This document shows, one piece after another, positions 1 through 5,547 of a DNA stretch of 6,316 bases; position 1 is the stretch's first letter, and each line of letters begins with the position of its first letter. The stretch lies in contig CAZHJK010000049.1 in NCBI GenBank assembly GCA_964533275.1, forward strand, positions 1 to 6,316. The letters run 5' to 3'. Both the position numbers and the translations under genes were made by a program. The notes below the pieces were generated by a model, which was not told where the DNA came from, did no database searches, and was given only the letters and a program-made list of their open reading frames with translations. Source of the DNA: CAZHJK01 sp964533275. Its GTDB lineage: Bacteria; Bacillota; Clostridia; Eubacteriales; Garciellaceae.

Positions 1-290
1 TTTATTTCTTTTGATTGTTTTCTTTATAAATCTTTTCTTGACATATTACCAGATTCCTATCTTGTAAGTTAGTATTCCGCGTTAATTAATTATATGACTT
101 CATAAGTCAATTCTCGACAACCCTTAGTAAAAATTAAAATATTAGTTGTAAATATATATTTTATATTATCATAATTTGTTCTATTATACTATTTACATTT
201 TGTAACTATTGCCCGGGAAATATTATCCTATTTATATAAATAAATTTATACATTTTTACCTATATTATTTGTTTATATATTAAAAAGGAA
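1..290. other. AT-rich intergenic spacer, no gene seen
   Basis: Very AT-rich DNA with stops in every frame. Plus-strand frame 1 is open from the window edge to a TAG at 70-72 and frame 2 to a TAA at 64-66, but each is only about 21-23 codons without recognisable protein character, so a gene tail entering from the left cannot be claimed. A short hairpin (TGACTT / AAGTCA, 95-109, 3-nt loop) and an isolated CCCGGG are the only structures noted. TTGACA at 38-43 has no convincing -10 partner. Confidence 0.5.
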
Positions 291-512
291 GTAGAAAATG
301 ATCGTTATTAGAAGGAGGTGTCAAAGGGACGGGGGTAGTGTCACATTTGTTAAATTATGCCTCGTATTGTTTTCAACATAGTAATAAATAAAATTACATG
401 TTCCTCCGGTGGCATTGATGGATAATACCGACAATTCATTCCAATGTAAATTCTAAAGTATTTGTGAAATTTTCTTTAGATCTACATTAGTATTTTAAAT
501 AGCTATTGTAAT

Positions 513-654
513 GTTATGATGTAAGGATCTCAACCAATTTGCAATTGGTTTCGTTGAAAGAGAAATTGTTAAGCAATTTCATTTCACACTCGCTATACTC
601 AAACAATTCAAGCTTCTTAACGCATTTACATCTCCATTCATTGGGTATTATAAC
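513..654 (-). ncRNA. Candidate structured RNA or multi-hairpin repeat
   Basis: A perfect 7-bp pairing GATGTAA (518-524) / TTACATC (626-632) encloses about 100 nt with three hairpins. The first is AACCAATT / AATTGGTT (532-550, 8 bp, 3-nt loop). The second is GAAATTG / CAATTTC (562-580, 7 bp, 5-nt loop). The third is CTCAA / TCAAG (598-612). The third pairs fully only on the minus strand, where two positions become G-U wobbles, which favours a minus-strand RNA. A further GTTAT / ATAAC pair (513-517 / 650-654) could lie outside the closing stem. The layout resembles a multibranch junction. I do not recognise a named RNA family, and no promoter or terminator is evident, so it may equally be a non-transcribed interspersed repeat. 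Confidence 0.3.
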
Positions 655-734
655 CATCAGCTGCCAAGTCGTCACTTTGTAAGTTTTATTTATAAACTAT
701 TAGTGGTTGAATTTCATGTTGCGCACTAAGGTAT

Positions 735-901
735 TGTCATTCTATGGCGAAGAATCTTGGGTTTTGACTTTGGTACTTCTAAATCAGAGGGACGGTTTCT
801 TCCGATATATTTTATCAAAAGAGCCGTCTCCTTAATATATCACTAGAACCGTCCCGGTGATATGTTTTTTTGCCTATCGCTTAGATTCTTCATCAATGAC
901 A
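735..901. repeat. Nested palindromic (REP-like) repeat
   Basis: The outer arms are TGTCATT (735-741) plus GAAGAATCT (749-757), paired with AGATTCTTC (883-891) plus AATGACA (895-901). Nested inside is a second stem-loop: GGGACGGTT (789-797) with AACCGTCCC (847-855), continuing as GATATATT (804-811) with AATATATC (834-841). All arms are perfect complements. From memory, sequences of the form AGATTCTTC...AATGACA and GGGACGG...CCGTCCC are scattered through many clostridial genomes as palindromic repeats, the latter sometimes near IS200/REP-type transposases. No transposase is present here, so this is a non-autonomous or remnant copy. Confidence 0.6.
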
Positions 902-1062
902 AACCCTAGGGCATTTTGGAAACCGATTCCCGTAAGCAAAAGGAGTAAAATATTTCATTAGCCTACGACTTAATGGAGCTCTTTTTTTCCTTACCTGGTT
1001 TTGTCAATATAAAAAATAGAGCGACATTTGCGGAGGAGGCGGTGAAGATATTTTACCTTTGC

Positions 1063-1102
1063 AACCCTGAAAGTATTATTTGGCAACATCGGTCAACGAC
1101 GC
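1063..1102 (+). repeat. Left arm of a 40-bp perfect inverted repeat
   Basis: All 40 bases are the exact reverse complement of 6277-6316. The arm starts AACCCTGAAAG and ends CAACGACGC; homology stops inward at 1103. Its outward extent cannot be measured because the partner reaches the window end. It closes 27 bp before the stop codon end of the small membrane protein gene at 1130. The arm lies at the inner edge of the repeat island, so it is probably one end of a longer interspersed repeat. Confidence 0.9.
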
Positions 1103-1129
1103 CTATTTCCACTACTGAGTCACTTGTTT

Positions 1130-1339
1130 CTATTTATTATTTAATAATTCTTCCAATTTCTTTTCTAATTCTTCAATTCTAGATTCCTGATTTATAAAAA
1201 CTGTAATTAGCACCGCTAACAGGAATGCAATAACAATAGTTATGTTCCAGATATTATTTAGAATAAGACCAGCGAAAAAAAATGTTATCACTCCACAAAC
1301 AATAAGACAAACAAAAAATGTAGAAACAAAACCCTTCAT
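1130..1339 (-). CDS. Small two-helix membrane protein with C-terminal coiled coil
   Basis: A 69-residue protein of unknown function. The reading frame is open back to an ATG at 1420, but the ATG at 1339 is chosen because a perfect AAGGAGGTG (1346-1354) lies 6 nt upstream of it, whereas the longer form would run through this site with a poorly supported start. Residues about 4-23 and 27-46 are hydrophobic and should form two membrane helices, with a short N-terminal tail. Residues about 48-66 are charged with Leu/Ile spacing (ESRIEELEKKLEELL) and should form a short coiled coil or amphipathic helix, probably a protein contact. The gene follows the RDD-family gene on the same strand with an 84-bp gap, so co-transcription is likely and a membrane partnership plausible. 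No clear terminator was found after it. I do not recognise the family. Confidence 0.75.
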   Translation of the reverse strand: MKGFVSTFFVCLIVCGVITFFFAGLILNNIWNITIVIAFLLAVLITVFINQESRIEELEKKLEELLNNK

Positions 1340-1345
1340 CTTTAA

Positions 1346-1354
1346 CACCTCCTT
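1346..1354 (-). promoter_or_regulatory. Ribosome binding site that fixes the start at 1339
   Basis: AAGGAGGTG on the minus strand, 6 nt before ATG 1339. It shortens the frame that is otherwise open from 1420 by 27 codons. Confidence 0.85.
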
Positions 1355-1423
1355 GAAGGAATAAATAATTTTTAATTCACCATTATTAATATCAAATGAA
1401 ACATTGATCCCTAAACACAAAAA

Positions 1424-1960
1424 CTATTTATTATTATTTTTAATAACTTGATTTCCCGCTAATATATCGGCTAGATGCCTACCATCTTTCCTTATAAATG
1501 CCATTAGTATATACACAATTGATAGAGAAAAGGATAAAATAAGAAAAATTAGAGAAAAAGGTGTATTAAAATCGCTATACATGCCATTTATAGTGCTCAT
1601 ATGTCCAAATTGCCATGGTAAAAACTTTAGAATATTTCTTATGATACTTCCCTTCATTGGGTCACCTTTATAAATAATGATTAAATTTGCTTTTCTTTTT
1701 CCCCAGGAAGCAAAGTGTTTAGAACCTTCCATAATTGAAAAAACAATAATTATAGGGACCACTGATGTAATAGTTGCAATAAGCTGGGATTGCATGTTTG
1801 TAAACTCTGGAATACCCTTAAAAACCCGAAAATAAAATAGTAAAGTTATAATAAATAATAATAATAATAAACCACAGATAAATAAGCAGTCAAATAACAA
1901 TTCTTTAAGTCTGAGTCTAATTCCTGGAGCTTCTCCATTATTCTTATCATCAAATTCCAT
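1424..1960 (-). CDS. RDD family membrane protein
   Basis: A 178-residue integral membrane protein. RDD-family features are visible: Arg residues (R15, R17) just before helix 1 and an Asp near its start (D24), helices at about 24-44, 59-77 and 134-156, the GKR motif (87-89) in the loop, an Arg/Lys-rich stretch around R108-K112, and the characteristic C-terminal KDGRHLADILAGNQVI (158-173), matching the family's usual basic, Asp and Gly pattern. The family's role is generally unknown; some members have been tied to ion homeostasis or transport, which cannot be assigned here. The start is supported by AAGGAGG at 1967-1973, 6 nt upstream. The gene is divergent from the FAD oxidoreductase across a 156-bp region and is followed by the small coiled-coil membrane protein. 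Five tandem AAT units (1854-1868) fall in helix 1, where they encode Leu codons. Confidence 0.85.
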   Translation of the reverse strand: MEFDDKNNGEAPGIRLRLKELLFDCLFICGLLLLLFIITLLFYFRVFKGIPEFTNMQSQLIATITSVVPIIIVFSIMEGSKHFASWGKRKANLIIIYKGDPMKGSIIRNILKFLPWQFGHMSTINGMYSDFNTPFSLIFLILSFSLSIVYILMAFIRKDGRHLADILAGNQVIKNNNK

Positions 1961-2051
1961 TATATTCCTCCTTGCAAAGTATGAAACTTCTTATACAGTT
2001 TACCATTATTTTATATATAGCTCCATAAATTCCTTTATTTCATTACCTATT

Positions 2052-2079
2052 TTGATCCATATAATTATTACTTTATATA
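2052..2079 (+). promoter_or_regulatory. Weak promoter candidate for the FAD oxidoreductase
   Basis: TTGATC (2052-2057) and TATATA (2074-2079) with a 16-nt spacer. Each hexamer matches only four of six consensus positions. TATACT at 2084-2089 is a better -10 but lacks a -35. It lies 37 nt before the ATG. Confidence 0.3.
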
Positions 2080-2084
2080 TGGAT
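2055..2084. promoter_or_regulatory. Operator-like inverted repeat upstream of the FAD oxidoreductase
   Basis: Perfect 9-bp arms ATCCATATA (2055-2063) and TATATGGAT (2076-2084) are separated by 12 nt, giving 21 bp between arm centres, about two helical turns, as expected for a dimeric regulator. The repeat overlaps the weak promoter candidate at 2052-2079 and sits in the divergent intergenic region, so it could affect either gene. No T-run follows, so a terminator is unlikely. The AT-rich composition raises the chance of coincidence. Confidence 0.4.
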
Positions 2085-2116
2085 ATACTATTGATTAAAA
2101 TGAAAAGAGGGATTTT

Positions 2117-3199
2117 ATGAAAAACACTAAAATAGCAATTTTAGGAGCTGGATTATCAGGACTCTGCTGTGCCTTTCAATTAGAAAAACATGGTGTTAAG
2201 GCTGATATTTTCGAAAGAAGAAGAGAAGTGGAGGATAGATTTATCAATGGTGAGGGCATGATGGATATTTTAACGCGCCCTATTAAAGATTCTTTTTCTT
2301 ATTTGGCGGATCAATTTGACTTGCATTTACAACCCCTTCACCCTATTAGTAAATTAACAATGGTTTCTGAACATAATCAAGTGGATTTTTCAGGTCACTT
2401 TGGATTTATTACTGTAAGGGGTCGTCATCCCCAAGCACTTAGTAAACAAGTTGCTAAAAAGATTAAATCTAAAATATATTTTAATAGCAAGAAAACTTAT
2501 GATGATTTATTGAAGGAATACGATACTATTCTTATGGCTACGGGTGACGGAAGAGATGTTAGGAATATTCAGCCATTTAATACCGATGTATCGGTAAAAA
2601 TTTTAGGGTTTACTCTAAAGGGAGAATTTAACCCAGGACAAGTGAAAATATTTTTAAACAATGATTTATCACCAAAGGGCTATGTATATCTTCTTCCCTA
2701 TGATGAAGAAAATGCAAACATTGCTATTGCTACTCCAGTTAATCATGCCGATATGAGTATACTTAAAGAAAGACTATTACAGTTCATTGATATCTCCTCT
2801 AAGATTACAGATGAATTTAAGATTGAGGACTATATTATTGGTAGACCAGAAAAAAGTAGGATAGGTAATACTTATTTTATAGGTAATTGCGGGGGTAATA
2901 TCTTCCCTTTTATGGGATTTGGTCAATTTGGGGCCATGCTTAGTGGACTCCTTGCAGCAGATTCAATTATCTATAATATAGATTTTGATGAGCAAATACA
3001 ATTCCTTAGAAAAAGCTATGGGCGTTCCTTAATCCTTAGAAGATTTATGGAAGAGATGGATAATGAAAATTTTGATAAGATGGTTAAGGTTCTACAAGGG
3101 AAAGTAGGAGAAAGACTGTTTCATTCAAACAAAATAAACCCTCTTAAAGCAGCTTCTTATCTTATGTATCCATATGTAAAGGGAAGGAAATCTTTATAA
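2117..3199 (+). CDS. FAD-dependent oxidoreductase, geranylgeranyl-reductase-like fold
   Basis: A 360-residue soluble flavoprotein. The N-terminus has a Rossmann FAD-binding site: GAGLSG (10-15) after a beta strand, and the ribose-binding acidic residue E33 in IFERR. A second flavin motif ATGDG is at 141-145. The C-terminal flavin loop is at 256-280, GNCGG followed by P264 and a Gly-rich FMGFGQFG, where related monooxygenases and geranylgeranyl reductases usually read GD. The Asp position is therefore Asn257 here. Length and order fit the COG0644-like oxidoreductase group, in which lipid or isoprenoid double-bond reduction and hydroxylation occur. The substrate cannot be told. No signal peptide is seen. 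AGAGGG (2106-2111) lies 5 nt before the ATG. It is transcribed alone, divergent from the RDD gene and convergent with the desulfurase group. Family confidence is high; reaction confidence is low. Confidence 0.85.
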   Translation: MKNTKIAILGAGLSGLCCAFQLEKHGVKADIFERRREVEDRFINGEGMMDILTRPIKDSFSYLADQFDLHLQPLHPISKLTMVSEHNQVDFSGHFGFITVRGRHPQALSKQVAKKIKSKIYFNSKKTYDDLLKEYDTILMATGDGRDVRNIQPFNTDVSVKILGFTLKGEFNPGQVKIFLNNDLSPKGYVYLLPYDEENANIAIATPVNHADMSILKERLLQFIDISSKITDEFKIEDYIIGRPEKSRIGNTYFIGNCGGNIFPFMGFGQFGAMLSGLLAADSIIYNIDFDEQIQFLRKSYGRSLILRRFMEEMDNENFDKMVKVLQGKVGERLFHSNKINPLKAASYLMYPYVKGRKSL

Positions 3200-3200
3200 A

Positions 3201-3228
3201 ACAAAAACTCCTATTATTAATAAGAGTT
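3201..3228 (-). terminator. Possible terminator of the minus-strand desulfurase group
   Basis: On the minus strand, AACTC and GAGTT (3206-3228) form a 5-bp stem, extended after one mismatch by TATT/AATA across a 3-nt loop, and are followed by a TTTTTG TTTT-type tract. The stem is AT-rich and weak. It lies between convergent genes, 44 nt past the stop codon at 3272, in the right place for termination. On the plus strand no T-run follows, so it should act mainly leftward. Confidence 0.5.
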
Positions 3229-3269
3229 AATAAACTACCAAGTATACTTTTATAGTAGACTGCTGTAAT

Positions 3270-3293
3270 GCTTAAAGATCTTCTTCTTTAAGC
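3270..3293. repeat. 9-bp inverted repeat across the stop codon of the small gene
   Basis: GCTTAAAGA (3270-3278) and TCTTTAAGC (3285-3293) are perfect complements with a 6-nt loop, covering the last codons and stop of the 42-residue protein. On the plus strand a run of six T occurs about 12 nt further on, so it might help stop rightward transcription from the oxidoreductase gene. A second imperfect hairpin (3241-3261, 7 of 8 pairs) is next to it. Confidence 0.45.
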
Positions 3294-3400
3294 TCTCTTA
3301 ATGCGTTTTTTACTGCTAATTTTATTACAAAATATAATATAATAGCTGGAATTGCAATATACAAAGGAATTAAGATGAGTGCTAAAAAATTAAATGCCAT
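3272..3400 (-). CDS. 42-residue single-helix membrane protein
   Basis: A short gene easily missed by length cut-offs. The 42-residue product starts MAFNFLALILIPLY, has one long hydrophobic helix (about 4-30, with Pro at 12 and 18) and ends in an amphipathic charged tail VKNALRELKEEDL. It should be a membrane-anchored peptide with its charged end in the cytoplasm. The start is firmly set: AAGGAGTG (3409-3416) lies 8 nt before the ATG at 3400. From memory it resembles very short clostridial membrane proteins of the form PLYIAIPAIILYFVIKLAVK-NA, possibly those filed as DUF6019, but I cannot check this. It follows the desulfurase-family gene on the same strand with an 80-bp gap and may share its transcript. 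Function unknown. Confidence 0.8.
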   Translation of the reverse strand: MAFNFLALILIPLYIAIPAIILYFVIKLAVKNALRELKEEDL

Positions 3401-3480
3401 CAAAGTATCACTCCTTTCATAGGTTAATTATTATCACAATTCTTATAATCTTAAAATACAAACAAGAATCTTTCGTTATA

Positions 3481-4629
3481 TTAAATGATTCTTTTGCTGA
3501 TGTCTCCAATAGCATTAATAGTCTTATTTACTTCTTCTATAGTATTAAAATAACCCATGCTTAGTCTAATGGTGCCCTGCTCAAATGTACCTATTGTTTT
3601 ATGTGAAAGTGAAGCACAATGTAGTCCTGAACGGCAGGCTATATCATAATTATTATCTAATATAAAGCTGATTTCTGACGAATCCGCTTCGCCTATATTA
3701 ATAGATACAACTGCAGCTTGTTTTTTTGCATCCTTTGTTCCATATATAATCACATTATCTATTTCTGATAATCCATCTATTAAATGTTGGGTCAACATTT
3801 CCTCATGCTTTCTTATATTCTCAATTCCTTCATCTAAAATATATGAAATACCAGCTCCTAAACCAGCTATCCCGATTGTATTATGGGTACCACTCTCATA
3901 TCTATCTGGCATAGTTAAGGGCTGGGTAAGGGATTCAGATAGACTACCTGTCCCACCTTCCCTTAAGGTTTCTAGTTCTATCCCTTCCTTAATATAAAGT
4001 CCACCTGTACCCTGGGGACCTAATAATCCCTTGTGACCGGGAAAAGCTAATATATCTATATTATACATGTTCACATCTATATCATATACCCCCGCACTTT
4101 GTGCAGCATCTACCATATAGATTATATTATATTTTTTAGCTAATTTACCTATTTTTGATATAGGTAGTATCGTTCCTACCACATTTGATGCGTGAGTTGT
4201 AATAATCATTTTTGTATTCTCTCTTATTTCCTTTTCTATGTCTTCCACCAAGACAATTCCTTGCTCATTTCCTTTTATAAGGGTTAAATCTATAATTTCC
4301 TTTCCTTCCAATGTCTTTAAGGGACGGATTACAGAATTATGTTCCATACTAGTGGTTATTACATGATCTCCTTTTTTTAAAATACCCTTTATCCCTAGGT
4401 TCAGCGAATCCGTAGCGTTATGGGTAAATATAATTTGCATAGGATTCTTAATAGAAAATAACCTAGCCAACAATTCTCTTGTTCTAAAAATTGTTCTCCC
4501 GGCTTCTAATGCCATTCTATGACCTGATCTTCCTGGATTCGCACAATTTCTCATAGTGTTTTCCATTACTTTGTAAACTGCCTCTGGTTTTGGAAGAGAT
4601 GTAGCTGCATTATCAAAATAAATTGTCAT
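3481..4629 (-). CDS. Class V aminotransferase, cysteine desulfurase family
   Basis: A 382-residue PLP enzyme, full length for the family. Visible features: N-terminal YFDNAATSLPKP (4-15); EHNS (96-99) with H97 expected to stack on PLP; D174 and Q177 in VDAAQSAG contacting the cofactor; FPGHKGLLGPQGTGGLY (196-212) with K200 as the Schiff-base lysine; and RSGLHCAS (333-340) with C338 as the probable persulfide cysteine, followed by G353TIRLSMGYFNT. This matches the cysteine desulfurase-like group often described as the EF2568 type (TIGR01977). These enzymes release sulfur, or selenium, from cysteine or selenocysteine as enzyme-bound persulfide plus alanine. The acceptor is unknown: no IscU/SufU scaffold, thiouridylase or selenium gene lies nearby, so dedicated Fe-S assembly is not supported. 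AGAGGTG (4635-4641) lies 5 nt before the ATG. The gene lies 48 bp after the four-helix membrane protein gene, with no terminator between, and so is probably co-transcribed with it. Confidence 0.92.
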   Translation of the reverse strand: MTIYFDNAATSLPKPEAVYKVMENTMRNCANPGRSGHRMALEAGRTIFRTRELLARLFSIKNPMQIIFTHNATDSLNLGIKGILKKGDHVITTSMEHNSVIRPLKTLEGKEIIDLTLIKGNEQGIVLVEDIEKEIRENTKMIITTHASNVVGTILPISKIGKLAKKYNIIYMVDAAQSAGVYDIDVNMYNIDILAFPGHKGLLGPQGTGGLYIKEGIELETLREGGTGSLSESLTQPLTMPDRYESGTHNTIGIAGLGAGISYILDEGIENIRKHEEMLTQHLIDGLSEIDNVIIYGTKDAKKQAAVVSINIGEADSSEISFILDNNYDIACRSGLHCASLSHKTIGTFEQGTIRLSMGYFNTIEEVNKTINAIGDISKRII

Positions 4630-4677
4630 GTTTTCACCTCTGAAAATCTAGTAATTCTTTACCTTTTAGTAAATATA

Positions 4678-5199
4678 TTAAGAACGCCTACCTGTCTTTT
4701 TAAAAAATATTGCTCCAAAAAATATTGATAATGCTACTAATGATAAGTTAACATAAAATATCAAATATCCATTACTTGTCATAAGCTCGCTAATAAATGA
4801 AAAAGGTCGATGCCAAAACAATGTAGGACCTCCCAATAAATAGAAGATATTCCACCTAGAGAGATTGCTAACATTATCAGAGGACATTGAAAATATATGA
4901 CATAATATTGTAAAGAACCCTGCAGGTAATATAGAAGTAATAGCTGTAATGAATCCTATATGTTTAGAGTTACTCTTTTCTTTTTTTGTAGATCTTATTC
5001 CTATAATAAACCAAAAAAATAATGTTAGTATATATGTAAGAACTAATAATATCATTCTAGTGAAATCATAAAATGATAATGCTTTAAATTGAGCTAAAAA
5101 TGACATTATCAAGGATATAATCAATACTATTAATATATGTCCTAGATTTCCAATTATCGCGCTCTCAACTATTAAATTACCTTTTTTTTGTCTATTCAA
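4678..5199 (-). CDS. Uncharacterised four-helix membrane protein with TTG start
   Basis: A 173-residue membrane protein of no family I recognise. Hydrophobic segments lie at about 16-36, 46-67, 81-102 and 145-166, with a weaker stretch at 117-130 that could be re-entrant. Basic clusters at the N-terminus (NRQKK), after helix 2 (RSTKKEK) and at the C-terminus (KKTGRRS) suggest these ends are cytoplasmic. The loop SRWNIFYLLGGPTLFWHRP (114-132) is rich in aromatics and is the most distinctive part. The start is TTG at 5199: a GAGGA site (5209-5213) lies 9 nt upstream and a good promoter just beyond, whereas the first internal ATG (residue 32) would cut into helix 1. It is the first gene of the group that continues with the desulfurase-family enzyme. 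Function cannot be inferred. Confidence 0.75.
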   Translation of the reverse strand: MNRQKKGNLIVESAIIGNLGHILIVLIISLIMSFLAQFKALSFYDFTRMILLVLTYILTLFFWFIIGIRSTKKEKSNSKHIGFITAITSILPAGFFTILCHIFSMSSDNVSNLSRWNIFYLLGGPTLFWHRPFSFISELMTSNGYLIFYVNLSLVALSIFFGAIFFKKTGRRS

Positions 5200-5208
5200 A
5201 ATAATTCG

Positions 5209-5213
5209 TCCTC
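5209..5213 (-). promoter_or_regulatory. Ribosome binding site supporting a TTG start
   Basis: GAGGA on the minus strand, within AGAGGAC, 9 nt before TTG 5199. No ATG or GTG follows at a suitable distance, so it decides the start of the membrane protein. Confidence 0.65.
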
Positions 5214-5223
5214 TCTAATGTTT

Positions 5224-5253
5224 ATTAAAAAGTTTGTCATGTGCTTATGTCAA
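5224..5253 (-). promoter_or_regulatory. SigA-type promoter for the membrane protein/desulfurase group
   Basis: On the minus strand TTGACA (5248-5253, perfect -35) is followed after 18 nt by TTTAAT (5224-5229, five of six -10 positions). The expected start near 5217 gives a leader of about 18 nt containing the ribosome binding site. It lies directly downstream of the terminator at 5257-5278, so the group should have its own transcription start. Confidence 0.6.
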
Positions 5254-5256
5254 TCG

Positions 5257-5278
5257 AAAAAAAAGGTTAAACACCTTT
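5257..5278 (-). terminator. Rho-independent terminator upstream of the desulfurase group
   Basis: On the minus strand AAAGGT (5278-5273) pairs with ACCTTT (5267-5262) across a 5-nt loop, and the run of T continues to 5257, eight in all. The compact stem plus U-tract is typical, although the stem is only 6 bp. It would stop read-through from the GyrI-like gene before the promoter at 5224-5253. A possible TACAAT -10 (5284-5289), with TTAAAA 17 nt upstream of it, lies just before the hairpin, so attenuation of a short transcript is an alternative. Confidence 0.6.
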
Positions 5279-5520
5279 ACTACATTGTAACAGATTATTA
5301 AATTGTTTTTAATAGTAATTATTTCATTATTTATAATCTTAATTAGTTTTAACTCCTAAATATTTGCCTTTATTTTAAAATTCTCCCCTAAGGCATGTCC
5401 TAATACGAAATTTTTAAAAAAACAGCTTATATCTTAAAATAAAAAGAGGTTTAATCTCAAAGAAAACTATTTTTTTCTATAATTAGTTTTTTTACTTCTA
5501 CATTTAACACCCTTTGTTAT
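5279..5520. other. AT-rich intergenic DNA without a gene
   Basis: Both strands are closed in all frames beyond short runs. Only weak structures are seen: a 6-bp TGCCTT / AAGGCA pair (5365-5370 / 5390-5395) around an AT-rich loop, and AAAACTA / TAGTTTT with a long loop near 5464-5492. Nothing here supports a gene, riboswitch or named RNA. Confidence 0.5.
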
Positions 5521-5521
5521 A

Positions 5522-5547
5522 TTTAAAAGAACCACTGCCAGTGGGTG
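5522..5547 (-). terminator. Probable terminator after the GyrI-like gene
   Basis: On the minus strand CCACT (5544-5540) pairs with AGTGG (5536-5532) across a 3-nt loop, followed by TTCTTTT. The stem is GC-rich for this region and begins 3 nt past the stop codon at 5548. The U-tract is interrupted, so termination may be partial; the second terminator at 5257-5278 would complete it. Confidence 0.55.

Larger units (their letters stand above)
291..1110. repeat. Repeat island without an intact gene
   Basis: About 800 bases with no ORF of protein quality and visibly less AT-rich than the flank to its left. It holds, in order, a GGGACGG-containing REP-like fragment (326-332), a cluster of hairpins (513-654), a nested palindromic repeat (735-901) and a segment (about 905-1102) whose last 40 bases recur inverted at the right end of the window. 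Patchy inverted repeats plus the absence of a gene suggest an accumulation site for interspersed repeats. That interpretation is inference; the inverted repeats themselves are read directly. Confidence 0.5.

Noticed and set aside
1..72. Possible tail of a gene entering from the left edge
   Set aside because: Two plus-strand frames are open for about 21-23 codons only, which is too short to distinguish from chance.
298..381. 27-codon ORF beginning MIVIRRRC after an AAGGAAG
   Set aside because: Although a ribosome-binding-like sequence precedes it, it covers the REP-like GGGACGG fragment and has no protein character.
973..1182. 69-codon plus-strand ORF beginning MELFFSLPG
   Set aside because: It has no ribosome binding site, is made of repeat DNA including the 40-bp arm, and its 3' end is antisense to the well-supported gene at 1130-1339.
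1340..1420. Longer N-terminus for the small membrane protein from ATG 1420
   Set aside because: The perfect AAGGAGGTG lies inside this extension and points to ATG 1339; the added residues do not look like a conserved domain.
4321..4327. GGGACGG inside the desulfurase-family gene as another REP copy
   Set aside because: It is a 7-base match inside a conserved coding frame without a paired arm.
4630..4677. Terminator between the membrane protein and the desulfurase-family gene
   Set aside because: Only a 5-bp TTTAC / GTAAA pairing with no T-run, so read-through is more likely.
5428..5500. Terminator-like AT-rich inverted repeats before the GyrI-like terminator
   Set aside because: The stems are three base pairs or have long loops of homopolymer T; expected by chance in such AT-rich DNA.
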